Shown: positions 54,188 to 63,557 of the stretch, piece by piece
Numbering within the stretch: the stretch's first letter is position 1
Layout of the letters: every line of letters starts with the position of its first letter
Origin: Pinisolibacter aquiterrae
Lineage (GTDB): Bacteria; Pseudomonadota; Alphaproteobacteria; Rhizobiales; Ancalomicrobiaceae
Assembly: GCF_019160155.1 (NCBI RefSeq)
Contig: NZ_JAFNIH010000019.1
Location: forward strand, 310,001 to 374,000
Reading direction: 5' to 3'
Length of the DNA stretch: 64,000 nt
Translations under genes and position numbers: made by a program
Notes under the pieces: generated by a model
What the model saw: only the letters and a program-made list of their open reading frames with translations
The model's database searches: none
Told to the model about the DNA's origin: nothing

Positions 54188-56425
54188 ATGAAGACGTCCG
54201 ACTGGTCCTCCCTCGTCGTCGGCCTGATGCTGACGACCGCCGCCTCCGGCCTCGTCCGAGCCGAGACCGTCGGCGAGGGCCGTCGCGCGCTCGAAGCGAC
54301 CCTGCGCACCGCCCCGGTCGATCCCGCCGGCGTCACCGGCTCGATCGCCCCGGCCCAGGCGCCGATCCGCTCCACCCTGGCGCCGCTGACCGCCCGCCCC
54401 TCGACCGGCCTCACCGACGTCGACGGCGCGCCCCGCGCCCCCGCCCGTCCGGACGTCGCCGCCACCCGGCCCGCCACCGAGACCACGGCTCCCGCCGCCC
54501 CGGCCGCCTCCGAGACGCCCACGCCCGCCCCGGCGCCGGCCGCAGCCGCGCCGGTGGTCACTACGCCGGCCGCCGCCGCGCCGGTCGAAGCCGCGACGGT
54601 GCCCACGCCCGCGCCCGCCGCCGATGCCTCCTCGCTGATCGACGCCGCCGCTTCGGCGCTGCCGGTGCCCGAGGCGATCGACCTGAAGGCCGCGCCGGCG
54701 ACCACCGCGACCACCACGCCCACGCCCACGCCCACGCCCACGACGATGCCGGCCACCGCCGCCTCGACGCCCGCCGCCGCGCCGGTCTCCTCGCCTCTCC
54801 TCGTCACGCCCGCTCCCGCCGCCGCCGCGGCGCCGGCTCCGACCGCCACGCCCGCCGTTGCGGCACCCGAGACCGCCGCCGCGCCCGCCCCGGTCTCCAC
54901 CGACGCCGCTGTCGCCGCCTCGCTCGAGGATCAGCTCGTCGCCGAGGCGATGGAGAAGGCGGGCAAGGTCGCCGTGTCGCGCGCCGGCTCCGCCGACGAG
55001 CGCGCCGAACGCTCCGCCCTCGCCACCTTCTATCGTGATCGCGGCTGGCGCCCCTTCTTCGTCGGCGCCCAGGATCTGACCCCCGAGGGCCGCCGGCTCG
55101 CGAAGGCGATCGCCGCCTCCGATCGCGACGGTCTCGATCCGGCCGACTATGCCCTGCCGCAGAGCCGCGCCGGCACGCCCGAGGCGCGCGCCGAGGCCGA
55201 GTTCGCCGTCGGCGAGACCGCGCTGCGTCTCGTCCGCCACCTCGCCTCCGGCCGTTTCGCGCCGTCGCGGGTGTCCGACCTCGTCACCCCGCATCCGCCC
55301 AAGCCGAAGCCGGCCGAGGTTCTCGCCGAATTCGCCGACGGCCGCGATCTCGACGCGACCATCGCCGGCTACGCGCCACCGCACGAGGGCTATCGCCGCC
55401 TCAAGGCCGAGCTCGCGCGTCTGCGCGGCGAGCCCGAGACCCCGGTCGTGCGCCTGCCCGACGGCCCGCTGCTGAAGCCCGGCCAGAAGGACGAGCGCGT
55501 CGCCCTACTGCGCGAGCGCCTCGGCGTGGCGAGCATCGCCTCCGACGCCGATCCCGAGACCTACGATCCCGCCCTCGCCGAGGCCGTGAAGGCCTTCCAG
55601 CGCGAGCGCGGCCTCGCCGCCACCGGCAAGATCGGTCGCTCCACCGTCTCCGCCCTGAACGCCGAGGCCCAGGGCAACGCCGACCGCATCGCCGACGTGA
55701 TCGTCAATATGGAACGATGGCGCTGGCTGCCGCGCGATCTCGGCGAACTCTACGTGATCGTCAACGTGCCCGACTTCCACCTCGACGTGATGAAGGCCGG
55801 CAAGTCGACCCACCACGCCCGCGTCATCACCGGGCGGCCGGAGAACCAGACCCCGATCTTCTCCGAGACGATGGAATACGTGGTCGTCAATCCCTATTGG
55901 AACGTCCCCTATTCGATCGTGAAGAAGGAGATGATGTCGAAGCTCCAGGCGGGCCGCCTCGGCGGCAGCTACGAGGTCGAGGTCGGCAACCGCACGGTCG
56001 ACCCCTCGACCGTCGACTGGGCGACCGTCTCGCCCGGCAACGTCTCGATCCGCCAGCGCCCCGGCGACGGCAATGCCCTCGGCAACATCAAGTTCATGTT
56101 CCCGAACCAGCATTCGGTCTACATCCACGACACCTCGTCGCGCAGCCTTTTCTCGCGCGACTATCGCGCCCTGTCGCACGGCTGCGTGCGCGTCCACGAA
56201 CCCTTCTCCTTCGCCGACGCGGTCCTGTCGGAGGAGCCCGAGACGCTCGACGGCTCCCGGCTGAAGAAGATGCTCGGACGCGGCGAGAAGACCGTCATGC
56301 TGAAGCGCCACGTGCCGGTTCACATCGTCTACTTCACCGAGTTCGTCGACGACGCCGGTCAGGTGCAGACCCGCCGCGACATCTACGGCCACGACGCCCG
56401 GATGCGCCGCATTCTCGGTCTCTGA
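54188..56425 (+). CDS. L,D-transpeptidase (YcbB/LdtD-like) with Pro/Ala-rich head
   Basis: A 745-residue exported enzyme. Signal peptide about 1-22; residues 40-260 are low-complexity Ala/Pro/Thr (TPTPTPTPT and the like). The scaffold domain (about 290-420), a peptidoglycan-binding domain (about 430-500, RERLGV ... VKAFQRERGLAATGKIG) and the YkuD catalytic domain (about 525-720) with SHGCVRVHEP, Cys666, follow. It would form 3-3 cross-links in peptidoglycan. Start 54188 after an AA-rich site; earlier in-frame ATG at 54158 possible. The DUF882 gene follows 409 bp later. Confidence 0.92.
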   Translation: MKTSDWSSLVVGLMLTTAASGLVRAETVGEGRRALEATLRTAPVDPAGVTGSIAPAQAPIRSTLAPLTARPSTGLTDVDGAPRAPARPDVAATRPATETTAPAAPAASETPTPAPAPAAAAPVVTTPAAAAPVEAATVPTPAPAADASSLIDAAASALPVPEAIDLKAAPATTATTTPTPTPTPTTMPATAASTPAAAPVSSPLLVTPAPAAAAAPAPTATPAVAAPETAAAPAPVSTDAAVAASLEDQLVAEAMEKAGKVAVSRAGSADERAERSALATFYRDRGWRPFFVGAQDLTPEGRRLAKAIAASDRDGLDPADYALPQSRAGTPEARAEAEFAVGETALRLVRHLASGRFAPSRVSDLVTPHPPKPKPAEVLAEFADGRDLDATIAGYAPPHEGYRRLKAELARLRGEPETPVVRLPDGPLLKPGQKDERVALLRERLGVASIASDADPETYDPALAEAVKAFQRERGLAATGKIGRSTVSALNAEAQGNADRIADVIVNMERWRWLPRDLGELYVIVNVPDFHLDVMKAGKSTHHARVITGRPENQTPIFSETMEYVVVNPYWNVPYSIVKKEMMSKLQAGRLGGSYEVEVGNRTVDPSTVDWATVSPGNVSIRQRPGDGNALGNIKFMFPNQHSVYIHDTSSRSLFSRDYRALSHGCVRVHEPFSFADAVLSEEPETLDGSRLKKMLGRGEKTVMLKRHVPVHIVYFTEFVDDAGQVQTRRDIYGHDARMRRILGL
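54716..54742 (+). repeat. Hexanucleotide repeat ACGCCC (4.5 copies) inside the transpeptidase gene
   Basis: The run encodes Thr-Pro repeats in the Pro/Ala-rich head. Because the unit is six bases, gain or loss of copies would keep the frame and only alter linker length. Confidence 0.85.
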
Positions 56426-56834
56426 GACCGAGCTCGCCGAGGTTCGAGCCCTTCGAGACTCGGCGAGCGAAGGCGAGCCCGAACGGGCTCCGGCCGGAAG
56501 GGCCGAGACTTCGGGAAATCCGGACGAGCCGGAATGCCCGAGACGGGTATGAGCCGAGGCCCGGGCCGCGCCGGTAGCCCGTTGCCCGAACACCACACGC
56601 CACTCTTCGTTGCATCGCGGTACAACGAAGAGCTGCGACATTTGCGCGCACTTCGTGATTCCCCCCAGGGTGAACACATTCCTTACGCAGAAGCGGTAGG
56701 GTAAAAGCTTCATTAACCGTTCTGGTCCAATGTCGGAGCCTGGAGACGGAATGTCCCGATGAGGACACGATGATCGCTTTCATCTGACGACGTTCCGTGG
56801 AATGACACCTTCGGGTCTCTCGAGGCGCAGGTAG
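56426..56834. other. Intergenic region upstream of the DUF882 gene
   Basis: A 409-bp stretch with no gene. It contains GAGCCCG-AA-CGGGCTC (56475-56490), which may end the transpeptidase transcript, and a perfect 10-bp dyad CTCTTCGTTG / CAACGAAGAG (56603-56612 with 56623-56632, 10-bp loop). An A/T-rich stretch at 56680-56730 (with TTAACC) probably holds the promoter of the DUF882 gene. Confidence 0.5.
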
Positions 56835-58742
56835 ATGGTAGAACGCCGTGACGTGGCGAGACTTCTCGCCGGGACGTTTCTTCTGGCCGGAACGGCCGGC
56901 GCCTCTCAGGCGGAAACGCGGGCTCTGAGCCTTTACAACACCCACACGCAGGAGCGTGCCACCGTCGTCTTCAAGCGCGACGGCGGCTACGACTCCCAGG
57001 GTCTCCAGGAACTGAACCGTCTGCTGCGCGACTGGCGCCGCAACGAGGTGACCCGCATGGATCCCATGCTGTTCGACCTCGTGTGGGACGTCTATCGCCG
57101 CGTCGGCTCGCATCAGCCGATCCACATCGTCTCCGGCTATCGCTCGCCCGCCACCAACAATGCGCTGCGCACCCGCTCGCGCGGCGTCGCCAAGTTCTCC
57201 CAGCACATGATGGGCAAGGCGATGGACTTCTATCTGCCGGACGTGCCGCTCTCCAAGCTGCGCGAGACCGGCATGAAGCTCCAGATGGGCGGCGTCGGCT
57301 TCTACCCGACCTCCGGCTCGCCCTTCGTCCACATGGACACCGGCTCCGTGCGCGCCTGGCCGCGCATGACCCACGATCAGCTCGTCCGCCTCTTCCCCGA
57401 CGGCAAGACCGCCCATCTCCCCTCCGACGGCGCGCCGCTGCCCGGCTATCAGACCGCGCTCGCCGAGGTCGAGGCCCGCAAGGCCCGAGGCGGTGCCCCG
57501 GTCGAGAGCTCGTCTTCCGGCGGCGGCGGCCTGCTCGCCGCCCTGTTCGGCGGCGGCTCGTCGTCGAGCTCGTCCTCCTACACCGCCACTCCCGGCGACG
57601 ACGAGGAGGAGAGCGCCCCCGTCCGTGCCCCGGCGCCGCGCAAGGCCCAGGAACTGCGCCAGGGTCCGCTGCCTCCCGGCGCCAATCCGCGCCTGATCGC
57701 CCGCGCCGGCGAGATGCCTCCCGGCGTCTCCGGCGGGCCGAGCGCGCCGCAGGACGCCGGGCGCTCGCGCGCTCCGGCCCAGGTCGCGCTCGCCGAGGAG
57801 GTTCCCCTACCGCCGCGGCCGCCGGTGCCGACCGCCACCGCCGGCGGTTCGCTGGTCGCGATGCCGGTCACCCCGCCCTCTGCCGGCCCGACCCGTCCGG
57901 CCGTCGTCGCCTCGGCCGAGCCGATGCCCTCGCGCTACGGCCCGGCCGCCGCCGCCACGGCCGGCGGCCTGCCCCCGGGATGGATCCAGGGCCCGAGCGG
58001 CCGCTCCGCCGGCCAGGACGAGCGCGCCCGCGGGGCCGAGACTCGTCCCGCCGTCGTCGCCTTCTCGCCCGGCTTGAAACCGATCGCCGCGCCGCTGCCG
58101 CAGGACCGCCCCGGCGCCCGGCCGATGGAGATGCTGGCGCTCGCCCAGCTCGCCGCCGCGCCGACCACCGGCACGCCGATCGCGGTCGCGCTGCCGAAGC
58201 CGCGCCCGACCGGCGCCATGCGCGTCGCCGAGGCGATGATCGCCCCGGCCGACGCCCACGCCGCCCTCTCCGCCTTCACCGGCGAGACCGACCGCACCGT
58301 CGCCCTCGGCTATGCCTCGGCCGCACCGATCGCCGCGCCCGAGGAGTCGATCCGCACCGCCGCCCTCGGCCCCGCGCCGAGCCCGACCCGCGCCGCCGCG
58401 ACCGAAGGCCGCTCGGTGCCCGAGAGCCGCTTCTCGCCCTCCGCCGCGCAAGCCCGCGGCAAGGCCGACCGCATCGGCGCCAACGGCCATCCGGTCGCCC
58501 ATTCCGCGCCGAAGACCGACCGCGCCGACGTCGATCGCATCTTCGACCCGTCGAACGAGGCCACCGGCGAGGCCTTCGCCGCCCTCAAGCATCCCGATCA
58601 GAACGCGCTCGATCCGCTCCTGATCAAGCCGCGCATGTCGCTGGCGGCCGGCTTCGCCACCGCCTCCCTCGACGAGGGCTTCGGCGCCCACACCTTCTCC
58701 GGCCCCGCCGTGATCTCGCTGCCGGTCATCCTGACCCAGTGA
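56835..58742 (+). CDS. DUF882/M15-like periplasmic protein with long disordered tail
   Basis: A 635-residue protein. Signal peptide 1-26; a DUF882 (YcbK, peptidase M15-fold) domain about 28-185 with zinc-site residues His124 (SQHMMGKAMDF), Asp131 and His166 (HMDTG). It probably binds or cleaves peptidoglycan peptides. Residues 190-600 are Ala/Pro-rich with an unstable-looking GGGSSSSSSS run near 240-250, and the last 40 residues are again ordered (LDPLLIKPRMSLAAGF). Such a long tail is unusual for the family. It follows the transpeptidase gene on the same strand. Confidence 0.88.
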   Translation: MVERRDVARLLAGTFLLAGTAGASQAETRALSLYNTHTQERATVVFKRDGGYDSQGLQELNRLLRDWRRNEVTRMDPMLFDLVWDVYRRVGSHQPIHIVSGYRSPATNNALRTRSRGVAKFSQHMMGKAMDFYLPDVPLSKLRETGMKLQMGGVGFYPTSGSPFVHMDTGSVRAWPRMTHDQLVRLFPDGKTAHLPSDGAPLPGYQTALAEVEARKARGGAPVESSSSGGGGLLAALFGGGSSSSSSSYTATPGDDEEESAPVRAPAPRKAQELRQGPLPPGANPRLIARAGEMPPGVSGGPSAPQDAGRSRAPAQVALAEEVPLPPRPPVPTATAGGSLVAMPVTPPSAGPTRPAVVASAEPMPSRYGPAAAATAGGLPPGWIQGPSGRSAGQDERARGAETRPAVVAFSPGLKPIAAPLPQDRPGARPMEMLALAQLAAAPTTGTPIAVALPKPRPTGAMRVAEAMIAPADAHAALSAFTGETDRTVALGYASAAPIAAPEESIRTAALGPAPSPTRAAATEGRSVPESRFSPSAAQARGKADRIGANGHPVAHSAPKTDRADVDRIFDPSNEATGEAFAALKHPDQNALDPLLIKPRMSLAAGFATASLDEGFGAHTFSGPAVISLPVILTQ

Positions 58743-58772
58743 GCCGCCGCCGCGCGACCTCCGGAAACGACG

Positions 58773-58800
58773 ACGGCGCCCGCGAGGGCGCCGTTCGTGT
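58773..58800. terminator. Terminator between DUF882 and gapR
   Basis: Stem ACGGCGCCC / GGGCGCCGT, 4-nt loop; plus-strand tail TCGTGTTT, minus-strand tail CGTCGTTTCC. It can serve both converging genes. Confidence 0.7.
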
Positions 58801-58824
58801 TTCAAGAACCCGGGCGCGGCCGGC

Positions 58825-59088
58825 TCAGCTCTCGACGCGGCCGTAGCCCATGCCGAGCGCCTGCATGTAGAGATCGAGCATCGCCTCCATCTCCTCGCGC
58901 TCCGACTTGTCCTGCTTGCGGATGCGAATCACCTGCCGCAGGATCTTGACGTCGAAGCCGTTGCCCTTGGCCTCGGCATAGACGTCCTTGATGTCGTCGG
59001 CGATGGTCTGCTTCTCCTCCTCGAGCCGTTCGATCCGCTCGACGAAGGACTTGAGTTGATCGGCGGCGACGCCGGCGGGATCGGTCAT
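58825..59088 (-). CDS. gapR: GapR nucleoid-associated protein (DUF2312)
   Basis: An 87-residue helical protein with the family block [33 protein letters not shown] and [15 protein letters not shown]. In Caulobacter GapR binds overtwisted DNA ahead of replication forks and transcription and stimulates topoisomerases. ATG 59088 ([12 protein letters not shown]) gives the usual length; the frame is open 33 codons further. It lies 120 bp downstream of the N-formylglutamate amidohydrolase gene, on the same strand. Confidence 0.95.
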   Translation of the reverse strand: MTDPAGVAADQLKSFVERIERLEEEKQTIADDIKDVYAEAKGNGFDVKILRQVIRIRKQDKSEREEMEAMLDLYMQALGMGYGRVES

Positions 59089-59208
59089 GAGGGTCTCCTG
59101 GGAGTGAACGGCCGCAGCCGAAACGGCGCGGCCCGAAAGGGGGATCGAAGAGCGGCGGATGAAGCCCCAAACCGCCCCGCCGGTCAAGACGCGGCGGAGG
59201 GCGCGTCG

Positions 59209-60042
59209 TCAGCGATCCGCCTCGACCGGCCCGGTCCGCGAGCCGTAGAGGCGCGGCTCGGCGAGATCCTCCCGCCGCATCGCCTCCTCGAGGATCGGCG
59301 CCAGACGGGCGACCCAGTCCACCACCCCGGCCGCGTCGGCGATCAGATCCTGACGCACCTCGAGAATGGCGTGGGCGAGGCCGCGCCGCGTGCCGTGGCG
59401 ATACATCGTGTCCCCGGCGAGCGCGCCGTCGTAGGGCTCGTTGTCGCCCACCACCAGGGTCGGATCGGCGCGCAGCCGCTCGAGCAACAGCATCGGCAGG
59501 CGCGGATCGGCATCCCACAACACGCCGCAGTGCCAGGGCCGGGGATGGCCACGCCACACCGGCGTGAACGAGTGGAGCGAGAACACCACCGGCGCCCGCC
59601 CGGCCGCGAAGCCCGCGTCGATCGTCGCCCGGATCGCCCGGTGGTAGGGCCGCCAGAAGCGGGCGAGGCGCGCCTCGCGCTCGGCCGCGTCGACACCGGC
59701 GTTGCCCGGCACCACCGCGCCGTCGGAGAGCCGCATGATCAGGGTCGGGTCGTCGTCGCCGCGATTGGGATCGATCACCAGCCTCGAGAAGCGCGACAGG
59801 ACCGCCGGCACGCCGAGCCGCGCCGAAAGGCCCCGCGTCAGCGCCGCGACGCCGATGTCCCAGGCGATGTGGCGGCGAAATTCGCTCGCCGGCAGGCCGA
59901 GATCGGCGAGGTCCGGCGGCACCCGGTTGGAGGCGTGATCGGCCAGCAGGATCAGCCCGGCCCCCGCCTCGCCCGGCAGGATCTCGTAGGCGTCTTCGTC
60001 GAAGCCGGCGGGACCGGACGGTTTCGGGGAGGCGGCATGCAT
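59209..60042 (-). CDS. N-formylglutamate amidohydrolase family protein
   Basis: A 277-residue protein of the HutG2-like zinc-hydrolase family: LLADHASNRVPPDL near 33-46, RFSRLVIDPNR near 86-96 and VFSLHSFTPVWRG near 152-164. The HutG type splits N-formylglutamate, the last step of a histidine degradation route, but no hut genes are adjacent, so the substrate could be another amide. It begins 101 bp from the divergent DMT carrier gene. Confidence 0.88.
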   Translation of the reverse strand: MHAASPKPSGPAGFDEDAYEILPGEAGAGLILLADHASNRVPPDLADLGLPASEFRRHIAWDIGVAALTRGLSARLGVPAVLSRFSRLVIDPNRGDDDPTLIMRLSDGAVVPGNAGVDAAEREARLARFWRPYHRAIRATIDAGFAAGRAPVVFSLHSFTPVWRGHPRPWHCGVLWDADPRLPMLLLERLRADPTLVVGDNEPYDGALAGDTMYRHGTRRGLAHAILEVRQDLIADAAGVVDWVARLAPILEEAMRREDLAEPRLYGSRTGPVEADR

Positions 60043-60143
60043 GCGCGACGTGGACCTCGCTCGTGGGATCGACTAGGAGACGTTAGGCCGTCCCGCTCGG
60101 CCTGACCAGTCCGCGCGCCGCCCCGCCCAACTCCGAGCCCTCG

Positions 60144-61070
60144 ATGTCCACTCCTTCGTCGTCCGAGGCATCCCACACCGCGGCCACGATCGCGCTCCTC
60201 GCGCTGGTCGCCTCCGCCTTCGCCATGGGCATCTCGCCGGTCTTCGTGCGCGAGGCCGGCGTCGGCCCGTTCACCTCGGCCTTCTACCGGGTTCTCCTGG
60301 CGCTGCCGCTGCTGTGGGGCTGGGCGCGCTGGAGCCTCGCCCGCGATCGCGCCGTCGCCGATCCCGGTTGGACGCGCGGCATCGTGCTGGCCGGCGTCTT
60401 CTTCTCGGTCGACCTCTTCTTCTGGCACCTTTCGATCCTCCACACCACCATCGCCAACGCCACCCTCCTGTCGTCGATGGCGCCGGTCTGGGTGATGCTG
60501 TTCTCGCTGGTGATCGGCGAACGAGTGACCCGAACCATGGTCGCCGGCCTAGGCCTGTGTATCGTCGGCGCGATCGCGCTGATCGGCTCCAGCTGGCAGC
60601 TCGCCCCGGAACGTCTCCTCGGCGATCTCTACGGCATCGGCACCTCGCTCGGCTTCGGCCTCTATTTCCTCGCCGTCCGCGTCGCCCGCCGCAACGCCTC
60701 CGCCAGCGTCGTGCTCGCCCGCTCCTCGGTGGTCACCGCGATCGTGCTCGGCGTCGTCGCCGCCGCCTTCGAGAACGCCTGGATCCCGTCGAGCCTCGGC
60801 GGCGTCGCCGCGCTGGTCGCCATGGCGACGATCAGTCACGTCGGCGGTCAGGGCCTGCTCGCCTATGCGCTCGGCCATCTCTCCGCCGCCTTTTCCTCGT
60901 TGGTGATCTTCCTCGAGGCGCTCGCCGCCGCCCTGTTCGGGTGGATGTTCTTCGCCGAGACGCTCGGCCCCTGGCAGATCGCCGGCGGCCTCGCCATTCT
61001 CGCGGGGATCTGGGTGGCGCGGCCGCGCGAGCCACGGCGCGCCCGCGCCGCGAGCAAACCCGCGACGTGA
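60144..61070 (+). CDS. EamA/DMT family transporter
   Basis: A 308-residue membrane protein with ten helices in two EamA repeats (FAMGISPVFVREAGVGPFTSAFYRVLLALPLLW at the start; AFSSLVIFLEALAAALFGWMFFAETLGPWQIAGGLAILAGI at the end, in pieces). Members export metabolites. The substrate is unknown. Divergent from the HutG-like gene. Confidence 0.9.
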   Translation: MSTPSSSEASHTAATIALLALVASAFAMGISPVFVREAGVGPFTSAFYRVLLALPLLWGWARWSLARDRAVADPGWTRGIVLAGVFFSVDLFFWHLSILHTTIANATLLSSMAPVWVMLFSLVIGERVTRTMVAGLGLCIVGAIALIGSSWQLAPERLLGDLYGIGTSLGFGLYFLAVRVARRNASASVVLARSSVVTAIVLGVVAAAFENAWIPSSLGGVAALVAMATISHVGGQGLLAYALGHLSAAFSSLVIFLEALAAALFGWMFFAETLGPWQIAGGLAILAGIWVARPREPRRARAASKPAT

Positions 61071-61149
61071 GGGAAACCCCTGTCGCGATTGACATCTCGC
61101 CCGGCGTCGGTTGACTCTTGCGCCGGTTTCGACGATCCACGACGGTGAC

Positions 61150-61635
61150 ATGCAGACGAGCCCGGACCCCCGCCGAGAGACGACTTCCGCCCCTGCGCCG
61201 CGCGCTCGGTTGTCCTCGCTCGCCGTCCTGATCGGCCTCGGCGTGCTGACCCTCGCCGGCCCCGCCCTCGCCGATCTGCGCGTCTGCAACAAGACGCCGA
61301 GCCGCATCGGCATCGCCGTCGGCTACAAGGACGAGGAAGCCTGGAAGACCGAGGGCTGGTGGAACATCGCCGGCAATGCCTGCGAGACCCTGCTCGCCGG
61401 GCCCCTGGTGTCGCGCTTCTATTATCTCTACGCCGTCGACTACGACCACGGCGGCGAGTGGAGCGGCCGCTCCTTCATGTGCACCCAGGAAAAGACCTTC
61501 ACGATCAAGGGCATCGACGACTGCCTCAAGCGCGGCTTCGAGCGCACCGGCTTCTTCGAGATCGACACCGGCGAACAGCGGACCTGGACGGTGCAGCTGA
61601 CCGAGCCCGGCCGCGCCGCCCCCGGGACGCCCTGA
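61150..61635 (+). CDS. DUF1036 exported protein
   Basis: A 161-residue protein with signal peptide (hydrophobic core about 23-38, cleavage after ALA near 39) and a DUF1036 domain: LRVCNKTPSRIGIAVGYKD, WWNIAGNACETLL and RSFMCTQEKTFTI with four Cys probably paired. Function unknown; it precedes pyk in many Rhizobiales. ATG 61150 is chosen; a TTG at 61111 is the alternative. Confidence 0.88.
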   Translation: MQTSPDPRRETTSAPAPRARLSSLAVLIGLGVLTLAGPALADLRVCNKTPSRIGIAVGYKDEEAWKTEGWWNIAGNACETLLAGPLVSRFYYLYAVDYDHGGEWSGRSFMCTQEKTFTIKGIDDCLKRGFERTGFFEIDTGEQRTWTVQLTEPGRAAPGTP

Positions 61636-61740
61636 CGCCGTCGCCTCGAATCGCAAGAATTTGCGCCGGGCGGTGATTTTGCGCTTGGGCACGTCCGCGC
61701 CCGGGTCTAGAAACGACGAACCAAGAACCATGGTGACGTC

Positions 61741-63177
61741 ATGAAGCGCGACCGGCGAGTGAAGATCCTGGCGACCCTCGGGCCCGCCTCCTCGGACCCC
61801 GAGACCATCGAGAAGCTGTTCCGGGCCGGCGCGGATGTATTCCGCATCAACATGAGTCACACGAATCACGAGCGCCTCGCCGCGCTCGTCGCCACCATTC
61901 GCTCGATCGAGACCCGCGTCGGCCGCCCGGTCGGCATTCTCGCCGATCTCCAGGGCCCGAAACTGCGCCTCGGCGCCTTCGCCGACGGCCCGGTCGATCT
62001 CGCCGCCGGCGCCCTCTTCGTCCTCGACGGCGACCCGACCCCGGGCGACGCGAAACGCGTGCGCCTGCCCCATCCCGAGATCCTGGAGGCTGTCGAGGTC
62101 GGTCATCACCTGTTGATCGACGACGGCAAGGTCAAGCTGCGCTGCGTCGAGAAGCGCGGCCACACCATCGTCGCCACCGTCGTCGTCGCCGGCCGCGTCT
62201 CCGATCGCAAGGGCGTGTCGCTGCCCGACACCGACCTGCCGATCGGCGCCCTGACCGAGAAGGACCGCGCCGATCTCGACGCCGCCCTGGCCGAGAAGGT
62301 CGACTGGATCGCCCTGTCCTTCGTCCAGCGCCCCGAGGATCTGGCCGAGGTCCGCAAGATCGCCAAGGGCCGCGCCGGCATCATGGCCAAGATCGAGAAG
62401 CCGCAGGCGATCGAGCGCCTCGGCGAGATCATCGAACTGTCCGACGCGATCATGGTGGCGCGCGGCGATCTCGGCGTCGAAATGCCGCTCGAGCAGGTGC
62501 CGGCGCTGCAGAAGCGCATCTCGCGCGCCTGCCGCAAGCTCGGCAAGCCGGTGGTGGTCGCCACCCAGATGCTGGAGAGCATGATCAACGCGCCGGTCCC
62601 GACCCGCGCCGAGGTCTCCGACGTCGCCATCGCCGTCTACGAGAGTTCCGACGCGATCATGCTGTCGGCCGAGAGCGCCGCCGGCAAATACCCGGTCGAG
62701 GCGGTGGCGATGATGAACGCGATCGCCGAGGCGACCGAGCGCGACCCGACCTGGCGCCAGATCGTCGCCGCCCAGCGCACCGAGCCGGAGGCGACCGGCG
62801 CCGACGCCATCACCGCCGCCGCCCGCCAGATCGGCGAGACCCTCAACGTCGCCGCCATCGTCTGCCTGACCCAGTCCGGCTCGACCGGCCTGCGCGCCGC
62901 CCGCGAGCGCCCCTTCACGCCGGTCGTGGCGCTGACCGCCTCGCCCGCCATGGCGCGTCGTCTCGCCCTCGTCTGGGGCGTCCACTGCGTGGTCGCGGCG
63001 GATGCCCGCGACGTCGACGACATGGTCGATCGTGCCTGCCGCATCGCCCATGGCGAGGGCTGGGCCCGCCCCGGCCAGCGCGTCATCGTCGTCGGCGGCG
63101 TGCCCTTCGGCACGCCCGGCTCGACCAACATGCTGCGCATCGCCTTCGTCGGCGCCGACGGCTCCGGGGCGCTCTGA
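61741..63177 (+). CDS. pyk: Pyruvate kinase
   Basis: A 478-residue enzyme that makes pyruvate and ATP from phosphoenolpyruvate. KILATLGPASSD near 9-20, FRINMSH near 39-45, the catalytic stretch MAKIEKPQAIERL near 215 and DLGVEMPLEQVP near 242 are present, with MLESM and the C-terminal RERPFTPVVALT. Length normal. Completes lower glycolysis with the gap-pgk pair at the other end of the window. Upstream gap of 105 bp to DUF1036. Confidence 0.97.
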   Translation: MKRDRRVKILATLGPASSDPETIEKLFRAGADVFRINMSHTNHERLAALVATIRSIETRVGRPVGILADLQGPKLRLGAFADGPVDLAAGALFVLDGDPTPGDAKRVRLPHPEILEAVEVGHHLLIDDGKVKLRCVEKRGHTIVATVVVAGRVSDRKGVSLPDTDLPIGALTEKDRADLDAALAEKVDWIALSFVQRPEDLAEVRKIAKGRAGIMAKIEKPQAIERLGEIIELSDAIMVARGDLGVEMPLEQVPALQKRISRACRKLGKPVVVATQMLESMINAPVPTRAEVSDVAIAVYESSDAIMLSAESAAGKYPVEAVAMMNAIAEATERDPTWRQIVAAQRTEPEATGADAITAAARQIGETLNVAAIVCLTQSGSTGLRAARERPFTPVVALTASPAMARRLALVWGVHCVVAADARDVDDMVDRACRIAHGEGWARPGQRVIVVGGVPFGTPGSTNMLRIAFVGADGSGAL

Positions 63178-63188
63178 GCCCGCGGGAA

Positions 63189-63557
63189 TCACGCCGCCGG
63201 TGGTTCCGGACGGGTCCACAGGAACACCGAGACGGCGACGAAGACCGCCGCCTGCACGCAGAGCAGCCACGCCGGCAGCCCCGCCACGGCGCCTACGACG
63301 AGCGTCGCGAGCATCACCAGCGCCGCCGTCCGCTTGGCCGAACGCGCCACCGCGCCGCGCTCGCGCCAATTGCGGATCGTCGGCCCGAATCGCCCATGCG
63401 CCAGCAGCCACGCCTCCGCCCTCGGCGACGACCGCGCGAAGGCCCAGGCCGCCAACAGCAGGAACGGCGTCGTCGGCAACAGCGGCAACACCGCCCCGGC
63501 GATCGCCAGACCGACCGAGCCGACGCCGATCCCCGCATAGAGCCCGCGCCGGATCAC
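63189..63557 (-). CDS. DUF454 (YbaN family) membrane protein
   Basis: A 122-residue membrane protein with three helices. The family motif [30 protein letters not shown] lies at about 22-52 in pieces, and a late [29 protein letters not shown] helix. Start is GTG 63557, in the GTGA overlap with the stop of the upstream TPR gene. Converges with pyk, stops 9 bp apart. Function unknown. Confidence 0.88.
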   Translation of the reverse strand: MIRRGLYAGIGVGSVGLAIAGAVLPLLPTTPFLLLAAWAFARSSPRAEAWLLAHGRFGPTIRNWRERGAVARSAKRTAALVMLATLVVGAVAGLPAWLLCVQAAVFVAVSVFLWTRPEPPAA

